Origin: Amphibalanus amphitrite
Lineage: Eukaryota > Arthropoda > Thecostraca > Balanomorpha > Balanidae
Length of the DNA: 64,000 nucleotides
Direction of reading: 5' to 3'
Assembly: GCF_019059575.1 (NCBI RefSeq)
Contig: NW_024882025.1
Location: 248,001-312,000 of the forward strand
The notes beneath the pieces are model-generated. The model made no database searches. It was not told the origin of the DNA and was given only the letters and a program-made list of their open reading frames with translations. Shown in pieces: positions 44,798 through 60,342 of the stretch; position 1 is the stretch's first letter; every line of letters begins with the position of its first letter. The position numbers were made by a program, and so were the translations under genes.

Positions 44798-47700
44798 TAG
44801 GGTGTATCGTCGAATTTTGATTTTTTTTAATCGTCTTCACTACTAAATTTTATTGGTCCCTGGCATGTTTGAAGCCGTAGGATACCAATTAAAAAAATCT
44901 GGGACGAAAACCTAGCCTGCTGCGAGCGGTTGAACGGAAGCCTGTCGGGACGGCGCCAGGCGTTGAAGTCTCCCCGTTAGTTACGCGCACACTAGCACCA
45001 CGCGGCGGCCGGCGCCGTGCCGCCGCGTTCCCGGTCAGCCGTGTTTTAGCGTTCACTGACGGGTCGAGGTGATTATTCTAAGCTTTCCTAAGAAGCTTTC
45101 TGCCCCGCAGCTCATTATTGAGCAAGAATATCGCACAAACTGCATAGAACATTGGCATGCAGGTTGTCGACACATATGGAGAAGGGGATGTTTTGGTTAA
45201 TGCCTCCTTTAATAGGAAGAGATTGTGGAAGAACAACACATTTCTTTTGGAAATTACTCATCCTCCTTCTTCCTACGTGCCTGCTTTAGTAATCGAAGTA
45301 CCCCTATTGACTCTACGTTCTTGATTCGGCTGTGGATTTTATGCATGGAATTCCGCTATATTATATTTTCTCGCTCAATGTCCCCTGAGCTATATTGAGG
45401 CGTCACGGGACAGCAATGCTCAGCACACAACTGCAGAGAAAAAGTCAATGTGGTCATGCGTTTTGTATGCCAAAATGTGTGAGCCTTGGCGTGTACCAGC
45501 AGCCGTTGTCACCATTGTAATTTTCACGACTTTATCTTTATAAGGATGCAATTGCCCACTTCCCAGTTCCCAGACTGGGTTTGGAGATATAGTTTTACAG
45601 AAACATTTAGGAATGTCTGTAATGTAAGTTAAAAGCTAATACCGAAAGGAATCCACATATTTTCGAATTTCCTGTTTGCTGTATTGCTTAGTAAATGCCA
45701 GACGTCATGATGGCATGGTTGCGATTGATGGTATGCCGGATGGCCAGGGTACGAACTCACGGTAAGTCAGCTTGGCCGGCAGGCATCAACAGGCACAATA
45801 GTCTTACACTGATATCGTCACCCTCAGTTATTCGTCACCATTCAGCAGCAGGCCCAGAGCTTCGGGCTTTGAACCGTAAGGTACAGGTGTAGGAGCGAGA
45901 CATTGCGCCGATTCGAAGGGCTGGAAGGCAGGGATGCGGAGCCGGAGCCGGAGTCGGAGCCGGAGCCGCCGGAGCCGGCATATTTTGCCCGGAGCCGGAG
46001 CCGGAGCCGGAGCCGTGAAACAATATAGCCCGGAGCCGGAGCCGGAGCCGGAGCCGCCAAAAAAGGGGGCGACTCCGGCTCCTTTTTATTTTTTGAAGAG
46101 GAAAAAATAATTGACCTAGTTCGGTTTGACAGTACAAGGCAGTACAACACATGGTGAGTAGGTATACGTCATGGGCCATCAAGTGAATGAAAAAGCCGAA
46201 TGTCCCCAGTATCCCACAGTACGCAATCAACTTCCTGTGTGCTCCCCCCGCCCTCCCCCCCCCCCACGTCTACTGCATCCCCAGAACATGAGGACCGGTC
46301 ATCAGGTGACGGCCATTGTTTTGAAGCCAGTGCACTAGTGCAGTGGACTGCGACTCCCAGCACCGTCTCTTCCCCCCTCACCCCCCCCCCCCAATGCAGC
46401 CGAGACGGGTGTCAGCTTACGATGGTTCAGAGAACTCCGATTCGCGGCGACTGCGTTTTCAATGCCATCGCTTCCTAGTCCTTTGTTCTGCCAGTTCTCT
46501 CCGAGGTGCGTTTGCGCGGGGACGCAGTGAGCCGGTCATGGCAAAGAGTAACGCGTATAACCCATCCAATTTTTCTTCCACCCGTATTTAATTGATTGCA
46601 TAGGGGATGTACTGAGTCGGAGCCGGAGCCGCCGGAGCCGGAGCCGGAGCCGCCGGAGCCGGACCATTTTACTCGGAGCCGGAGCCGGAGCCGGAGCCGC
46701 CATAGCATTTCACCCGGAGCCGGAGTCGGAGCCGGAGCCGATTTTTTCTCCGGAGCCGGAGCCGGAGCCGGAGCCGTCTGAAATTTCCACGGCTCCGCAT
46801 CCCTGCAGTGGAAGGGCAGCATCGCGGGCGCTGGAATGCGCCTGAGCGGCTGAGACCATCCCATTGGGACGGGGGTGTTCTGGGTGCACTCAGCCGCTCA
46901 TGCTGGGAAATGCATCCAATGGAGCTCTCCATTCGAATGATTAGGGTGACCTTTAGTCTAGAACAAGGAAGGATGACTGTTGGCTGGTCCCGAGGATAGA
47001 TACAAAGGACAGGTAATGACATCATATAATGAATCGGAGACGGCCCCGGCCCGATCCTCTGATAGAGGCTCATCAACACGTATCTCGTTGTGGACCATTT
47101 CGTTTTCCTCCACCGTGGTTTTTGCACCGACCTCAACGGGTTGGAAGATTACGATGTTCAGAAACCATTAAGGTCGTAATTGTATATTCGTTGAGTTAGG
47201 TTAGCCTTTCCATTCCATGAAGACTACTTTATAATTATTGGATGATAGGATGAGATTTTCACTGTGTTGAACCTGTCCTACCTGCTCAGTGAACGAATAT
47301 ACAACGAATATACAATTACGATCTTAATGGTTTCTGAACATCGTTACCTTCCAACCCGTTGAGGTCGGTGCAAAAACTACGGTGGAGGAAAACGAAATGG
47401 TCCACAACGAGATACGTGTTGATGAACCTCTATCAGAGGATCGGGCCGGGGCCGTCTCCGATTCATTATATGATGTCATTACCTGTCCTTTGTATCTATC
47501 CTAGGGACCAGTCAACAGTCATCCTTCCTTGTTCTAGACTAAAGGTCACCCTAATCATTCGAATGGAGAGCTCCATTGGATGCATTTCCCAGCATGAGCG
47601 GCTGAGTGCACCCAGAACACCCCCGTCCCAATGGGATGGTCTCAGCCGCTCAGGCGCATTCCAGCCCCCGCGATGCTGCCCTTCCAGCCCTTCGAATCGG

Positions 47701-48812
47701 CGCAATGTCTCGCTCCTACACCTGTACCTTACGGTTCAAAGCCCGAAGCTCTGGGCTTGTTGCTGAATGGTGACGAATAACTGAGGGTGACGATATCAGT
47801 GTAAGACTATTGTGCCTGTTGATGCCTGCCGGCCAAGCTGACTTACCGTGAGTTCGTACCCTGGCCATCCGGCATACCATCAATCGCAACCATGCCATCA
47901 TGACGTCTGGCATTTACTAAGCAATACAGCAAACAGGAAATTCGAAAATATGTGGATTCCTTTCGGTATTCGCTTTAACTTACATTACAGACATTCCCAA
48001 ATGTTTCTGTAAAACTATAATATCTCCAAACCCAGTCTGGGAACTAGGAAGTGGGAAATTGCATCCTTATAAAGATAAAGTCGTGAAAATTACAATGGTG
48101 ACAACGGCTGCTGGTACACACCAAGGCTCACACATTTTGGCATACAAAACGCATGGCCACATTGACTTTTTCTCTGCGGCTGTGTGCTGAGCATTGCTGT
48201 CCCGTGACGCCTCAATATAGCTCAGGGGACATTGAGCGAGAAAATATAATATAACGGAATTCCATGCATAAAATCCACAGCCGAATCAAGAACGTAGAGT
48301 CAATAGGGGTACTTTGATTACTAAAGCAGGCACGTAGGAAGAAGGAGGATGAGTAATTTCCAAAAGAAATGTGTTGTTCTTCCACAATCTCTTCCTACTA
48401 AAGGAGGCATTAACCAAAACATCCCCTTCTCCATATGTGCCGACAACCTGCATGTCAATGTTCTATGCAGTTTGTGCGATATTCTTGCTCAATAATGAGC
48501 TGCGGGGCAGAAAGCTTCTTAGGAAAGCTTAGAATAATCACCTCGACCCGTCAGTGAACGCTAAAACACGGCTGACCGGGAACGCGGCGGCACGGCGCCA
48601 GCCGCCGCGTGGTGCTAGTGTGCGCGTAACTAACGGGGAGACTTCAACGCCTGGCGCCGTCCCGACAGGTTTCCGTTCAACCGCTCGCAGCAGGCTAGGT
48701 TTTCGTCCCAGATTTTTTTAATTGGTATCCTACGGCTTCAAACATGCCAGGGACCAATAAAATTTAGTAGTGAAGACGATTAAAAAAAATCAAAATTCGA
48801 CGATACACCCTA
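44798..48812. mobile_element. hAT-like foldback element, 4.0 kb, target duplication ctggacag
   Basis: The ends are TAGGGTGTATCGTCGAATTT (44798) and its exact inverse (ending 48812). The flanks 44790-44797 and 48813-48820 are both ctggacag, a perfect 8-bp duplication. Almost the whole element is two inverted arms of about 1.5 kb, left to about 47195 and right from about 47300, around a 100-bp centre. They differ by few bases, so the element is young or has been homogenised. The left arm carries a later insertion (45929-46805). Mirror-image frames in the two arms are not genes, and no transposase is visible. Confidence 0.85.
45929..46805. mobile_element. hAT-like element with GGAGCC arrays, inserted in the foldback arm
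   Basis: It begins CAGGGATGCGGAGCCGG (45929) and ends CCACGGCTCCGCATCCCTG (46805). Runs of GGAGCC lie inside both ends. The target ctggaagg (45921-45928) recurs after the element as gtggaagg (46808-46815), with two extra bases. The opposite foldback arm (around 47690) keeps the empty site. It is homologous to 14723-15215. The interior includes C runs near 46255-46265 and 46380-46392. Confidence 0.85.
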
Positions 48813-48884
48813 CTGGACAGGTCTGTCCGCCGGCCGTCTCGGGGGCGGTCCCAGGTCCACTACCAACCGCCTCCCAGCCGGCGG

Positions 48885-51025
48885 CTACAGATGCCACTGG
48901 TCAAACAGAGTGGTCATTAGCGGGTCGAGACCGCCGGCTGGGATGACCGCGGGTAGCTGTCGGGAACGGGACGGGAGGGACGGTCGCGGTGGGAGGGAGA
49001 CGGGAGGGCGGTGGGAGGGAGACACGGGAGGTGGGAGGAGGCGGCGGCAGGTGATACACGGAAATGGGAGGCGCTGACGGCACGTGATGGACATGAACGA
49101 GATATTTACAGCACAGCAGATGTCAGACGAGGGATAAATAATTGCAGTAAACACAGGCATTACACGGTGCTGAGCTGCGCACAGTGCATTTATGCGTTAC
49201 ACACTACAGATGCCACCATTCCATTTGCGTCTCGCAAGCTCGCTATAGGATCCTCTTAAGTTTACGTTTACGTTGGATGGCGCAAAGGCAAATGTGGGTG
49301 TGTTGCTGCATTATGCGTGAAACATTGCAAAGAAACTACCTATCTCATTGCTGAAACGTTGCTCACTCAGTGATAAAGTGCACCTATGATGACATCACCC
49401 TTCCCAAAGCCCTTACCTGTTTCGTCCAGCCACGTTTTCCCGAAGCTCTCCGCACTCCTGCTGCCGCCTCTGCCGCCTTCCTTCAGAGCTTCCCCGTTTG
49501 CACTGACTGTGAGCAGTCTGAGCAGAGAACTGAGCGCCTCCCCCGCTCCTCTGTCAGCTGACCCGGCGGTGACCTGCGCCCGGCCGCTGCCCCCGCTGGA
49601 GGTCAGCGCCGCGCTGGCTAGCTGGAGCGCGTACACGATGAGACCGCCCAGGGAGGCGAACCCAGTGAGAGCTCCCAGTAGTCCCGAGTAGCAGGTGCAC
49701 CGGCCCTGACAGACAGACGCGGCAGACGGATTAGTGCGATTTTCATATGCTGATTGCCGAGCACATAAGCATATTGTAGAATGTGTCTTTAGAATTCAAA
49801 AGTATCCATTTCATCTGAAGTAACATATGTAGAATATTTTATTTTATTGGACTTTCTTTGTCATGAGCTTACGGAAAAAACACGATGCGTTAAAATGGTA
49901 TTTAGCTCATAACAATAGAATTAATTTCGGGTCATTCTCAAGGAGAACTTGGCCTACATACGTAAAATCACTTGAAAAAACGTAGCACGTCAACATATTT
50001 CATTACAGCAAAACCGGTGTTAGTTGTCTCGGCCGCCCTCACTGCTAACTCACCGACCGTCCCGGGTGTTCCGTTTCCAGCTGCCCGGCCATCCTGCAGG
50101 TCACGGCGGTCACCCTCTCCGCCAGCTGCTGCTCCGGCAGCTGCAGCAGCCGGTCAGACAGCTGCTCCACCGCCGGCAGCAGCCAGCTGGCCAGCTGCCG
50201 CCGGAGCCACTCCAACCGGCCCGGCAGCTGCTCTCGTTCCGGCAGCTGCCAGGTGTCAAACCGCTGCCAGCCGTCCGGCAGCTGCCAGCCCTCCAGCAGC
50301 TGTCGGGTTCCGATGGAGACGTTGTTACCGGTGCTGAAACTGAACCCACCGGTAGCCTGCAGGAGGCAGAATATTCCGAGTGCGCAGAGGGCCGTGCCGC
50401 CGGAGAGCAGCGCCAGAAGATCGATTGGAGCGCAGTCGCAGCGGGGCTCCAGCCGCAGCACATGGTGCCGGGTGACACCGGAGTAGCCCCCGGAGTTTCC
50501 GGAGTAGCCCCCGGAGTTTCCGGAGTATCCCCCGGAGCCGCCGAAGGACCCGGCCCAGCCGCCCCAGCCGGCCCAGGCAGCCGCGGCGCCTGGCGGGCCG
50601 TACGACTTGGACGGAGTGTTGAAGCTGTAGGAAGGGCTGTAGCTGCTGGATGAGCTGTAACTGCTGGACGGGTTGTAGTTACTGGAAGCGCTGTATGGAG
50701 GGTATGCAATGTAGTTTTCGAACGTGTAGCTGCTTCGTTGGTCGATGTCGGGATGATTTTCGAAATCATTGTAGCTGCTCCCTCGTTCTATGCCAGGATA
50801 GCTCTCAAGGGAGTTGTAAGTAATTTGTCGGTCCATGTCGTTGTAGTTCGTGAACCCATTGTAGGTACTCCGTCGGTCTATGTCGTTGTAAAGATCGAAC
50901 GCGTTGCTGTGACGGCTTGTATCTGAGAGCAGCACTGGAGTGGCCTGGATCGACCGACCAAACACCACCACCAGCACTAACGATCCCAGCACCGCGGACG
51001 AACGGTGGCACCAGCACCGCGCCAT
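48885..51025 (-). CDS. secreted or membrane Tyr/Ser/Gly-rich protein with two hydrophobic segments, 2-3 exons
   Basis: Exon 1 (51025-50054) starts ATG and encodes 324 residues: a hydrophobic signal peptide (SSAVLGSLVLVVVFGRSIQA), a spacer with repeated 'YND(I/M)DR(R/Q)' units, a Tyr/Ser stretch (about residues 110-135), GGYSGNSGGYSG repeats, then a hydrophobic segment (DLLALLSGGTALCALGIFCL). It ends at TCG|GTGAGT, phase 0. Exon 2 (49705-49417), after gtctgtctgtcag, continues GRCTCYSGLLGALTGFASLG with a second hydrophobic segment and ends ACAG|GTAAGG, phase 1. A third exon begins at 48956 after a long pyrimidine tract and cag. In the phase-matched frame it stops at 48901. The more protein-like frame (LPAVIPAGGLDPLMTTLFDQ to a stop at 48885) does not match the phase. 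Cuticle, mucus or adhesive roles are possible, but I cannot name the family. Confidence 0.65.
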
Positions 51026-51499
51026 GGCTGTGAATGAGCTGTCTGTCTGTCTGAGCCTCAGTCGGACCTCCCTCAGGGTGGTCCGGCTGGAGGAGGCGCA
51101 GCGTCGGTCCGGCAGGCGGCGCTGGCGGATACGGACAGATGGGGAGGCCCATCAGCGGCTCATCAGTGGAGCCGCCGGCGGTGGTCCAGGAGTTTCCGGA
51201 GTATGCGTGACCTAGATACATGTAAAATGTGGGTTTAAAATAGCACTCGATGATAGTAATGACGTAATGTTTGCATTCACTGATTAGGCGTGTGAGTTGA
51301 TGCCTATGGTGCGAAGCGATGACATTGATGATGTGCTGCATTGTTTCTATTTGCTGTGGTGAAAAATATAAATCTAATAAATTCGTATAACGAAGAAATG
51401 CAATCGAAGCGATAAAACTCTGCCGAGACCATGGGGCTCACAGACACACCGATTGGAGGAGTCCACTTCTCGTGCGGCTGTCATCACGCTGCAGTGCCG

Positions 51500-52691
51500 T
51501 TAACCTTCCAGGCGGTGGGGGGGGCATTTTTTTGCCCCCCTTTAGTTATTTCGATATATCTCGAGAACCGCTGCGCCGATCGTCACCAAACTTTCAGTAC
51601 CCTCCCGGGAGCAGCTAGCGCACATGGTGACCAAAAATTTTTCCAAAGGCTATGATAGGTTGGCCGCTAATGACGTCAGAGTGACGTCATTTTTGCCGTT
51701 TTCGACCCAAAAAAAGGTTTCGCGGGAAGAGCTGTCAGGCCTACAGCTTTAAAGATACAGAAAAATGTTTCAACATAAAAGGTGTGGAATTAAAAGGGCT
51801 ACAAAACTGCTATTTCGGTTTTTCGAATTTTTTGGATTTTGACCCCAAAAAATCAAAAAATATATTTTTTGAATATAATAGCCAAAAAATTCCAAAAGTT
51901 TTTTGAATTTCGAAAAAATCGGAATATATGTGATAGCCCCTACCGCCTTCTATCCACATACCAAATTTGAGATCTATACCTCTTTTTTTGGCCAAGTTAT
52001 AGCGAAAAAAAACTGTTCAAAATTGATGACGTCAAATTTTGAAACTCAATTTTTAGCAATTCTAGACCTCGTAGCGCAAAACAAAGACCACCATTAGACT
52101 CCCCGTGACGAGCTGCATCGAATCGATACCCATTTTATGCAAAAATATCAACTTTGAAATTTGACCTTTTTTGACCTGACCTTGACCTGACCTCCACCAA
52201 AAAGTGACCTAAACCGTATCTGATGGTCTTATAACCAACACCATTGAGTTGGAAATGAGAAACTGGCCATGAAACATGCATCGCATAACCCTAGTAAAGT
52301 TGGGCTCATGTGGTGACCCTTGGTGACCTTTGGTGACCTGACCTGTGACCTGACCTGGTATGACCAGTGACCTCTAATAGCAACATATGTACTAGACAAC
52401 TGACGCCTTATCGCTGATTTTCGACAAAATGCGTTTTACTCGGTGTTATAGCGCTTTCCCTAGAAGCCCCGTGAACGGTTAAACATTTTATCTTTGACCT
52501 GACCTGTGACGTCATCGGTGACCCCGAGGTCAATGAAATTTGGTTTCCTTCGACAAATTTGACAGGGCTATCGAACGCCGTTTGAATTTTCCGGATCCGT
52601 CCAGTAGTTTCGGAGATACGGGGGGGGCAAAAAAGTGCCCCCCCCCCACCGCGCGGAAGGTGGCTGGTAGGCCCACCGCCTGCCGGGTTAA
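51500..52691. mobile_element. TTAA-flanked non-autonomous element 6
   Basis: The left end is TTAACCTTCCAGGCGGTGGG (51500) and the right end CCCACCGCCTGCCGGGTTAA (ending 52691), inverse copies at 17 of 20 positions with TTAA at both borders. Subterminal G-run/loop/C-run hairpins occur at both ends (51515-51541 and 52620-52649). The block 'aactttcagtaccctc' near 51590 also occurs in element 2. TGACCT/AGGTCA arrays fill 52160-52390. There is no transposase. Confidence 0.8.
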
Positions 52692-54250
52692 AGCTGAATG
52701 GATCGATGGGGTGACCTCTCACACGAATCGAAATAGTGTTCACATCTGCCATGACCAGCGAAGCCCTAAGTCCAAAGAAAGCGCAGAGAGCCATTGGTAT
52801 ATGTGTAGGATGACTGAATGGATCGTAAGGCTGGCTGAAAGTGGAAGACGATTAAAAAGATAAAATTTGGAACATAATTGACTTGACATCGTCATCCTCC
52901 CAAAAGGCTCCTTCAGAATAATTATTAGGCAAGCGAACTTTGGTCGCATAAGTGCCAGCAGATGCAGTTTGGAGATGCAGATGAGTGAGCAATGGCGAGG
53001 ATTCATTGTTCATGACGCTCGGGCTGAAAAGTTTTTGATGCATCGATCGTTTTGTGGCGTCCACAAACAGCAGCGTTCTCCGATAGGTATAGATAAATTC
53101 GTGTGCTTTGCATAGTTCTCTACATTCCGTTTTACGTTACCTTTCCAAGAACCAATGCCGGGAAATGCGGGCAGGTAACGCTAACCGTTCCGACAAAATG
53201 ACCGTTTGTTCTACGCAAGAAGTGATCAGTTGGAGTAGCTATTTGTGTCAAGCATATGCGCTAAAATAAGCCCATTCAAATTAACAGCATGTTTAATGTC
53301 TCAGTTCCCAATCCCACGGCATCCATTTGTGTCAATGTGGTCGGCGGGTAAAACGTTTATAATAGGCCCAATTACCTGTTTTGTGTGAATGCCAGGGACG
53401 TGGCCAGATGTCACGTATACCCGTGTGTGTATGAGGGGGAGGAAAAATTCGTTTTAATTATGGGACAGCTGTGGAAATTGGGCCAGCGGAACACCCATCA
53501 CGCGGTATGACGTGACACCCGGCCGCTGTTTTTAAGCCCCATAGGTAGTGAGTGCGTCCAATGGGAATTTGGCTAGGATCGATTGCTACAAGTCTGAGCC
53601 AAATGCAACACTTTTTTTTCAATATTTTTTTGGTCATAGAGTGGCACAATTGTTACAAAGAGAGCTCACGAAAGAAAATATGCTGCACTTTTTATGGGAA
53701 TTATATTATGCCACTGCCAAGGCAACAAACATCTCAAAGTGGTAGACTACGTAATAGTCCGACACACTACCTTATCATATAAAACGCTTCTTATGCATTA
53801 CATACATAATAAGTGCCACATCGGTTTAACCACGGAGCGATAATGCGTGGTTAGCTGTCGCACAAAAAAAAACGTAAGCTTGCAGCTCTCTGAGCTCTGA
53901 CATTGGAAATAATTAATCTGCCTGCTGTAATTGCCGTAAACAATCCTGAATCCTTGGCTAACTAACTCTCCTGGTAATTTCTTTATTCAGCCTCCTGACT
54001 GACTGAAACGATTAGGTCTCACTGGTCTCACCTATGGGGATAATTGCTGTCCGACGTGTCGTGAAAGTCTGAGTTGTAGCACACACACCGATCGACAATA
54101 TCAGCGAATCCGATCGGTCTCCATTGGGGAGTTGGGTGTTGGCCGATTGTTGCGGAAGGGTCCGCACAGGGTGAACGCATCGATAGTAAATATACAAAGT
54201 CGGCATACATTTGGCAAATAATTTAAAATGCGTCTTACTTTTAGTTTCAG
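52692..54250. other. no gene established
   Basis: Mostly AT-rich. A minus-strand frame at 52852-53064 (beginning MDATKRSMHQKLFSPSVM) and a plus-strand frame near 54090-54180 have protein-like stretches but weak splice signals. Upstream exons of the receptor gene could lie here. Confidence 0.25.
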
Positions 54251-54327
54251 CTGCTCAGAGTACGGACCGACATGCAGCAGTTACTAAAGTACCTCCTTCA
54301 AACCTGGCCCTCGATGACCGACGGAAC
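54251..54327 (+). CDS. candidate upstream exon of the ionotropic receptor gene
   Basis: This 77-bp segment lies between a strong acceptor (acttttagtttcag) and the donor AAC|GTGAGT. Read with two leading bases it is open (AQSTDRHAAVTKVPPSNLAL then DDRRN) and leaves at phase 0. That fits an acceptor gcatag|ACC at 55085 and continues TDVMARLLNINWT into the receptor frame. A second frame is also open but does not fit the next exon's phase. No further 5' exon is identified. Confidence 0.35.
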
Positions 54328-55093
54328 GTGAGTGCTCTGTTCGCGATTTCTGTTAAGTGGTTTACTTAGCCCACATCTGATCCATGCTGCAGCCTGCAAA
54401 AGGGTAGGTATGTTTCAAACTTTCCCGCTAGATGGCAGGCAGCGTGTGCGCCTGTTTGATGCTGCACCGCATTACAGTGTACTGCGGCACAGCATAGCGC
54501 GCGATAGCCGCAGCATACAAAAAGAGCACAATAGCCGTTAGTCACGACGGCCATCTGGTATGTACACATTTGGTGCACATCTGGTGCAGATTAGGTGCAG
54601 ATTTGGTCAAATTAGGTTCAGTGTGTCTCTTAACTTAGCTATCAGCTAGGGTTGCACTAATTGCTTATATGCCTGCTTTGTCATATTAACCAGAGAGTAT
54701 CATCGATTAAAACACTGAAATAAGTTCACAAAATAAAGATATTTGCTGTATAAGAGATTAGGTGCAGATTTGGTCAAATTAGGTGCACTCGCCGGATAGG
54801 CCGTCGTGAAAACTGCTTTTAGGTAACCGGCTTGATTTTCCATTACGGATAATGGACATGGCATGTAACTCACAAGTAACAGTAACAATGCCGGTAAACA
54901 ATGTAAAACATCAGGCGATCGATGGCTTCTCTAATTGGTCAGATCGGTTCGTCTGTCGGTATATGAGCGGTTGGGCGTCAGAATCCGTCGGTAGTTATGG
55001 TTGTGGGAGCCCGGTCATAGCTCGGGGCTCCACAGTGCTGGAAGGTGGTGGCCTTTGCTCTGAGTGTTTGAGAGCACAGCATAGACCGATGTC

Positions 55094-58928
<3,835 letters not shown>

Positions 58929-59189
58929 ATGTCGATTATGAATACAAATGTGTAAACAGGTCACCGACCAGGATAGCGACCAGGTCACTGACAGGGTAGT
59001 GACCCGCCCCGATCACTGACCGCTTACATTAACCGATCACTGGGCCGCTGACTGATCGGTGAACAGACGCAGTCGACAACCATCGACATTATTTAGGCAC
59101 ATAAATACAGTGGCGGCAATGCGGGGCAGTGTTCACTGGTGGCACCGGTCAGAATTCCCTACCGAATTCAATTCCGCAACCTACCAGTA

Positions 59190-59520
59190 GGCATTGAATG
59201 TCCCAACGGCGGACAAACACTAGCCCGATCAGCAGATTCGGCAAATATCTCCTTTATCGGCAGCAGCTTCGCGAATATTACTTCTACCGCGCGTCTCCAC
59301 TGCGTCTCAAGTATCGGTCCGAATCTGCTGCTAGTAGGCAAACATTCGGCTCGGCGAATCCGCTGCCGGCAGCCGGTATATTCGGGGCAGGCGAATTCTG
59401 AATCTGCTGCTGAGTGCTGGTAAGTATACAGACTTTCGGCGAATCCGCTACCAGATCAGCATATTTTGCCTGGCCGAATGTCTGACTTACTGCAGCAGAT
59501 TCGTGAACTCGCGGCATATC
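59190..59520. repeat. cluster of short sense and inverse copies of gcagattcgg
   Basis: The phrase (a)gcagattcgg/c and its inverse cgaatctgctgc occur at least six times (about 59230, 59318, 59399, 59442 and 59496, plus variants such as gcgaatccgctgcc) over 330 bp. They could pair into several alternative stems. The block lies 0.3 kb downstream of the receptor stop codon and may be in its 3' UTR. Confidence 0.5.
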
Positions 59521-59765
59521 ACAAAACTACTGCAACATTGATTCGCAGCAATTAAAATTTCGTAGTCGCTTACATGGGCCCGTTCACAGTGATCTTCCAT
59601 TTCTTGCGCAGCTGTGACATACAATTACGTGTTCTGTAGGTACTGAAGGTATTTATAGCATTTAACACTTTCAGTCTTTGTACTTTGTAGCAATTTGAAT
59701 TCATGTCTCACAATTCATTTCTGTTTTATGTGCTTTTTGTCTTTTGTTTGATGCTATCAAGTGTG

Positions 59766-59771
59766 AATAAA
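59766..59771 (+). terminator. possible polyadenylation signal AATAAA of the receptor gene
   Basis: The first plain AATAAA after the receptor stop codon lies about 840 bp downstream. It is chosen by position only; nothing else confirms it. Confidence 0.25.
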
Positions 59772-60205
59772 ACGCAAGATAAAGCGTCAAAGTCAAAATC
59801 AAACAGGCTTTGACGTCATTTTTGTCTATACTGCTATCGCGAGCCGTTGCACGCATGATAAGAAAAATTGTGACTTCCGACCACTGGCACTGAACCACAT
59901 GTGCCTAAACCACGCGTGAGAAATAAGAGGATTCTATATCGATATATAGTAATCCCTGTTGTGTTTTTGTCGCGTTTCTTACCATTTAATTTTTCTTTCA
60001 TCGTGCTGATTTCATGCCGTGGCGGACAGTGAAAAGTTTTTATTTAGTTCAAGATTAGTTAGATTGCAGCCTAGCTTTTAAATCAATGAAATGCCCGTCC
60101 CAGGCCATCCACTTCAACTTTGTTGCCCACATGGCCTGCTTGATTTTCTAAATTGTTCCAGTTCATCTGGGCCCTGTTCAACTTTTAAGTGTCTGTGGTC
60201 GCCAC

Positions 60206-60342
60206 GGCTCCCAAGGTAAAAAAGGTGGGGCTAAATGGCCAATCAGGTGACGGACGCTGGCGCTTGATTCCCTCCATCCCGATTGGCGGTTACGGGCTAC
60301 CTAGCTAAGCCTCCGCCGTTTTTACCTCAGGAGCCGCACATC
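60206..60342. promoter_or_regulatory. imperfect palindrome with two opposed CCAAT boxes
   Basis: GGCTCCCAAGGTAAAAA (from about 60208) and TTTTTACCTCAGGAGCC (to about 60337) are imperfect inverse copies. Between them lie GGCCAATCAGG (60236) and CCGATTGGCGG (60278), opposed NF-Y-type boxes about 40 bp apart. This could be the upstream promoter region of the polymerase I gene, about 1 kb before its ATG, or a small MITE. Confidence 0.3.

Noticed and set aside
46669-47766. Two similar frames of 135-155 codons (beginning MRSVQK)
   Set aside because: They are mirror copies in the two arms of the foldback element, with no family similarity and interrupted by the nested insertion.
50110-50769. A 219-codon minus-strand frame overlapping the Tyr/Ser-rich gene
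   Set aside because: It is an alternative frame of exon 1; the 51025-50054 frame has the signal peptide, hydrophobic segments and matched splice phases.
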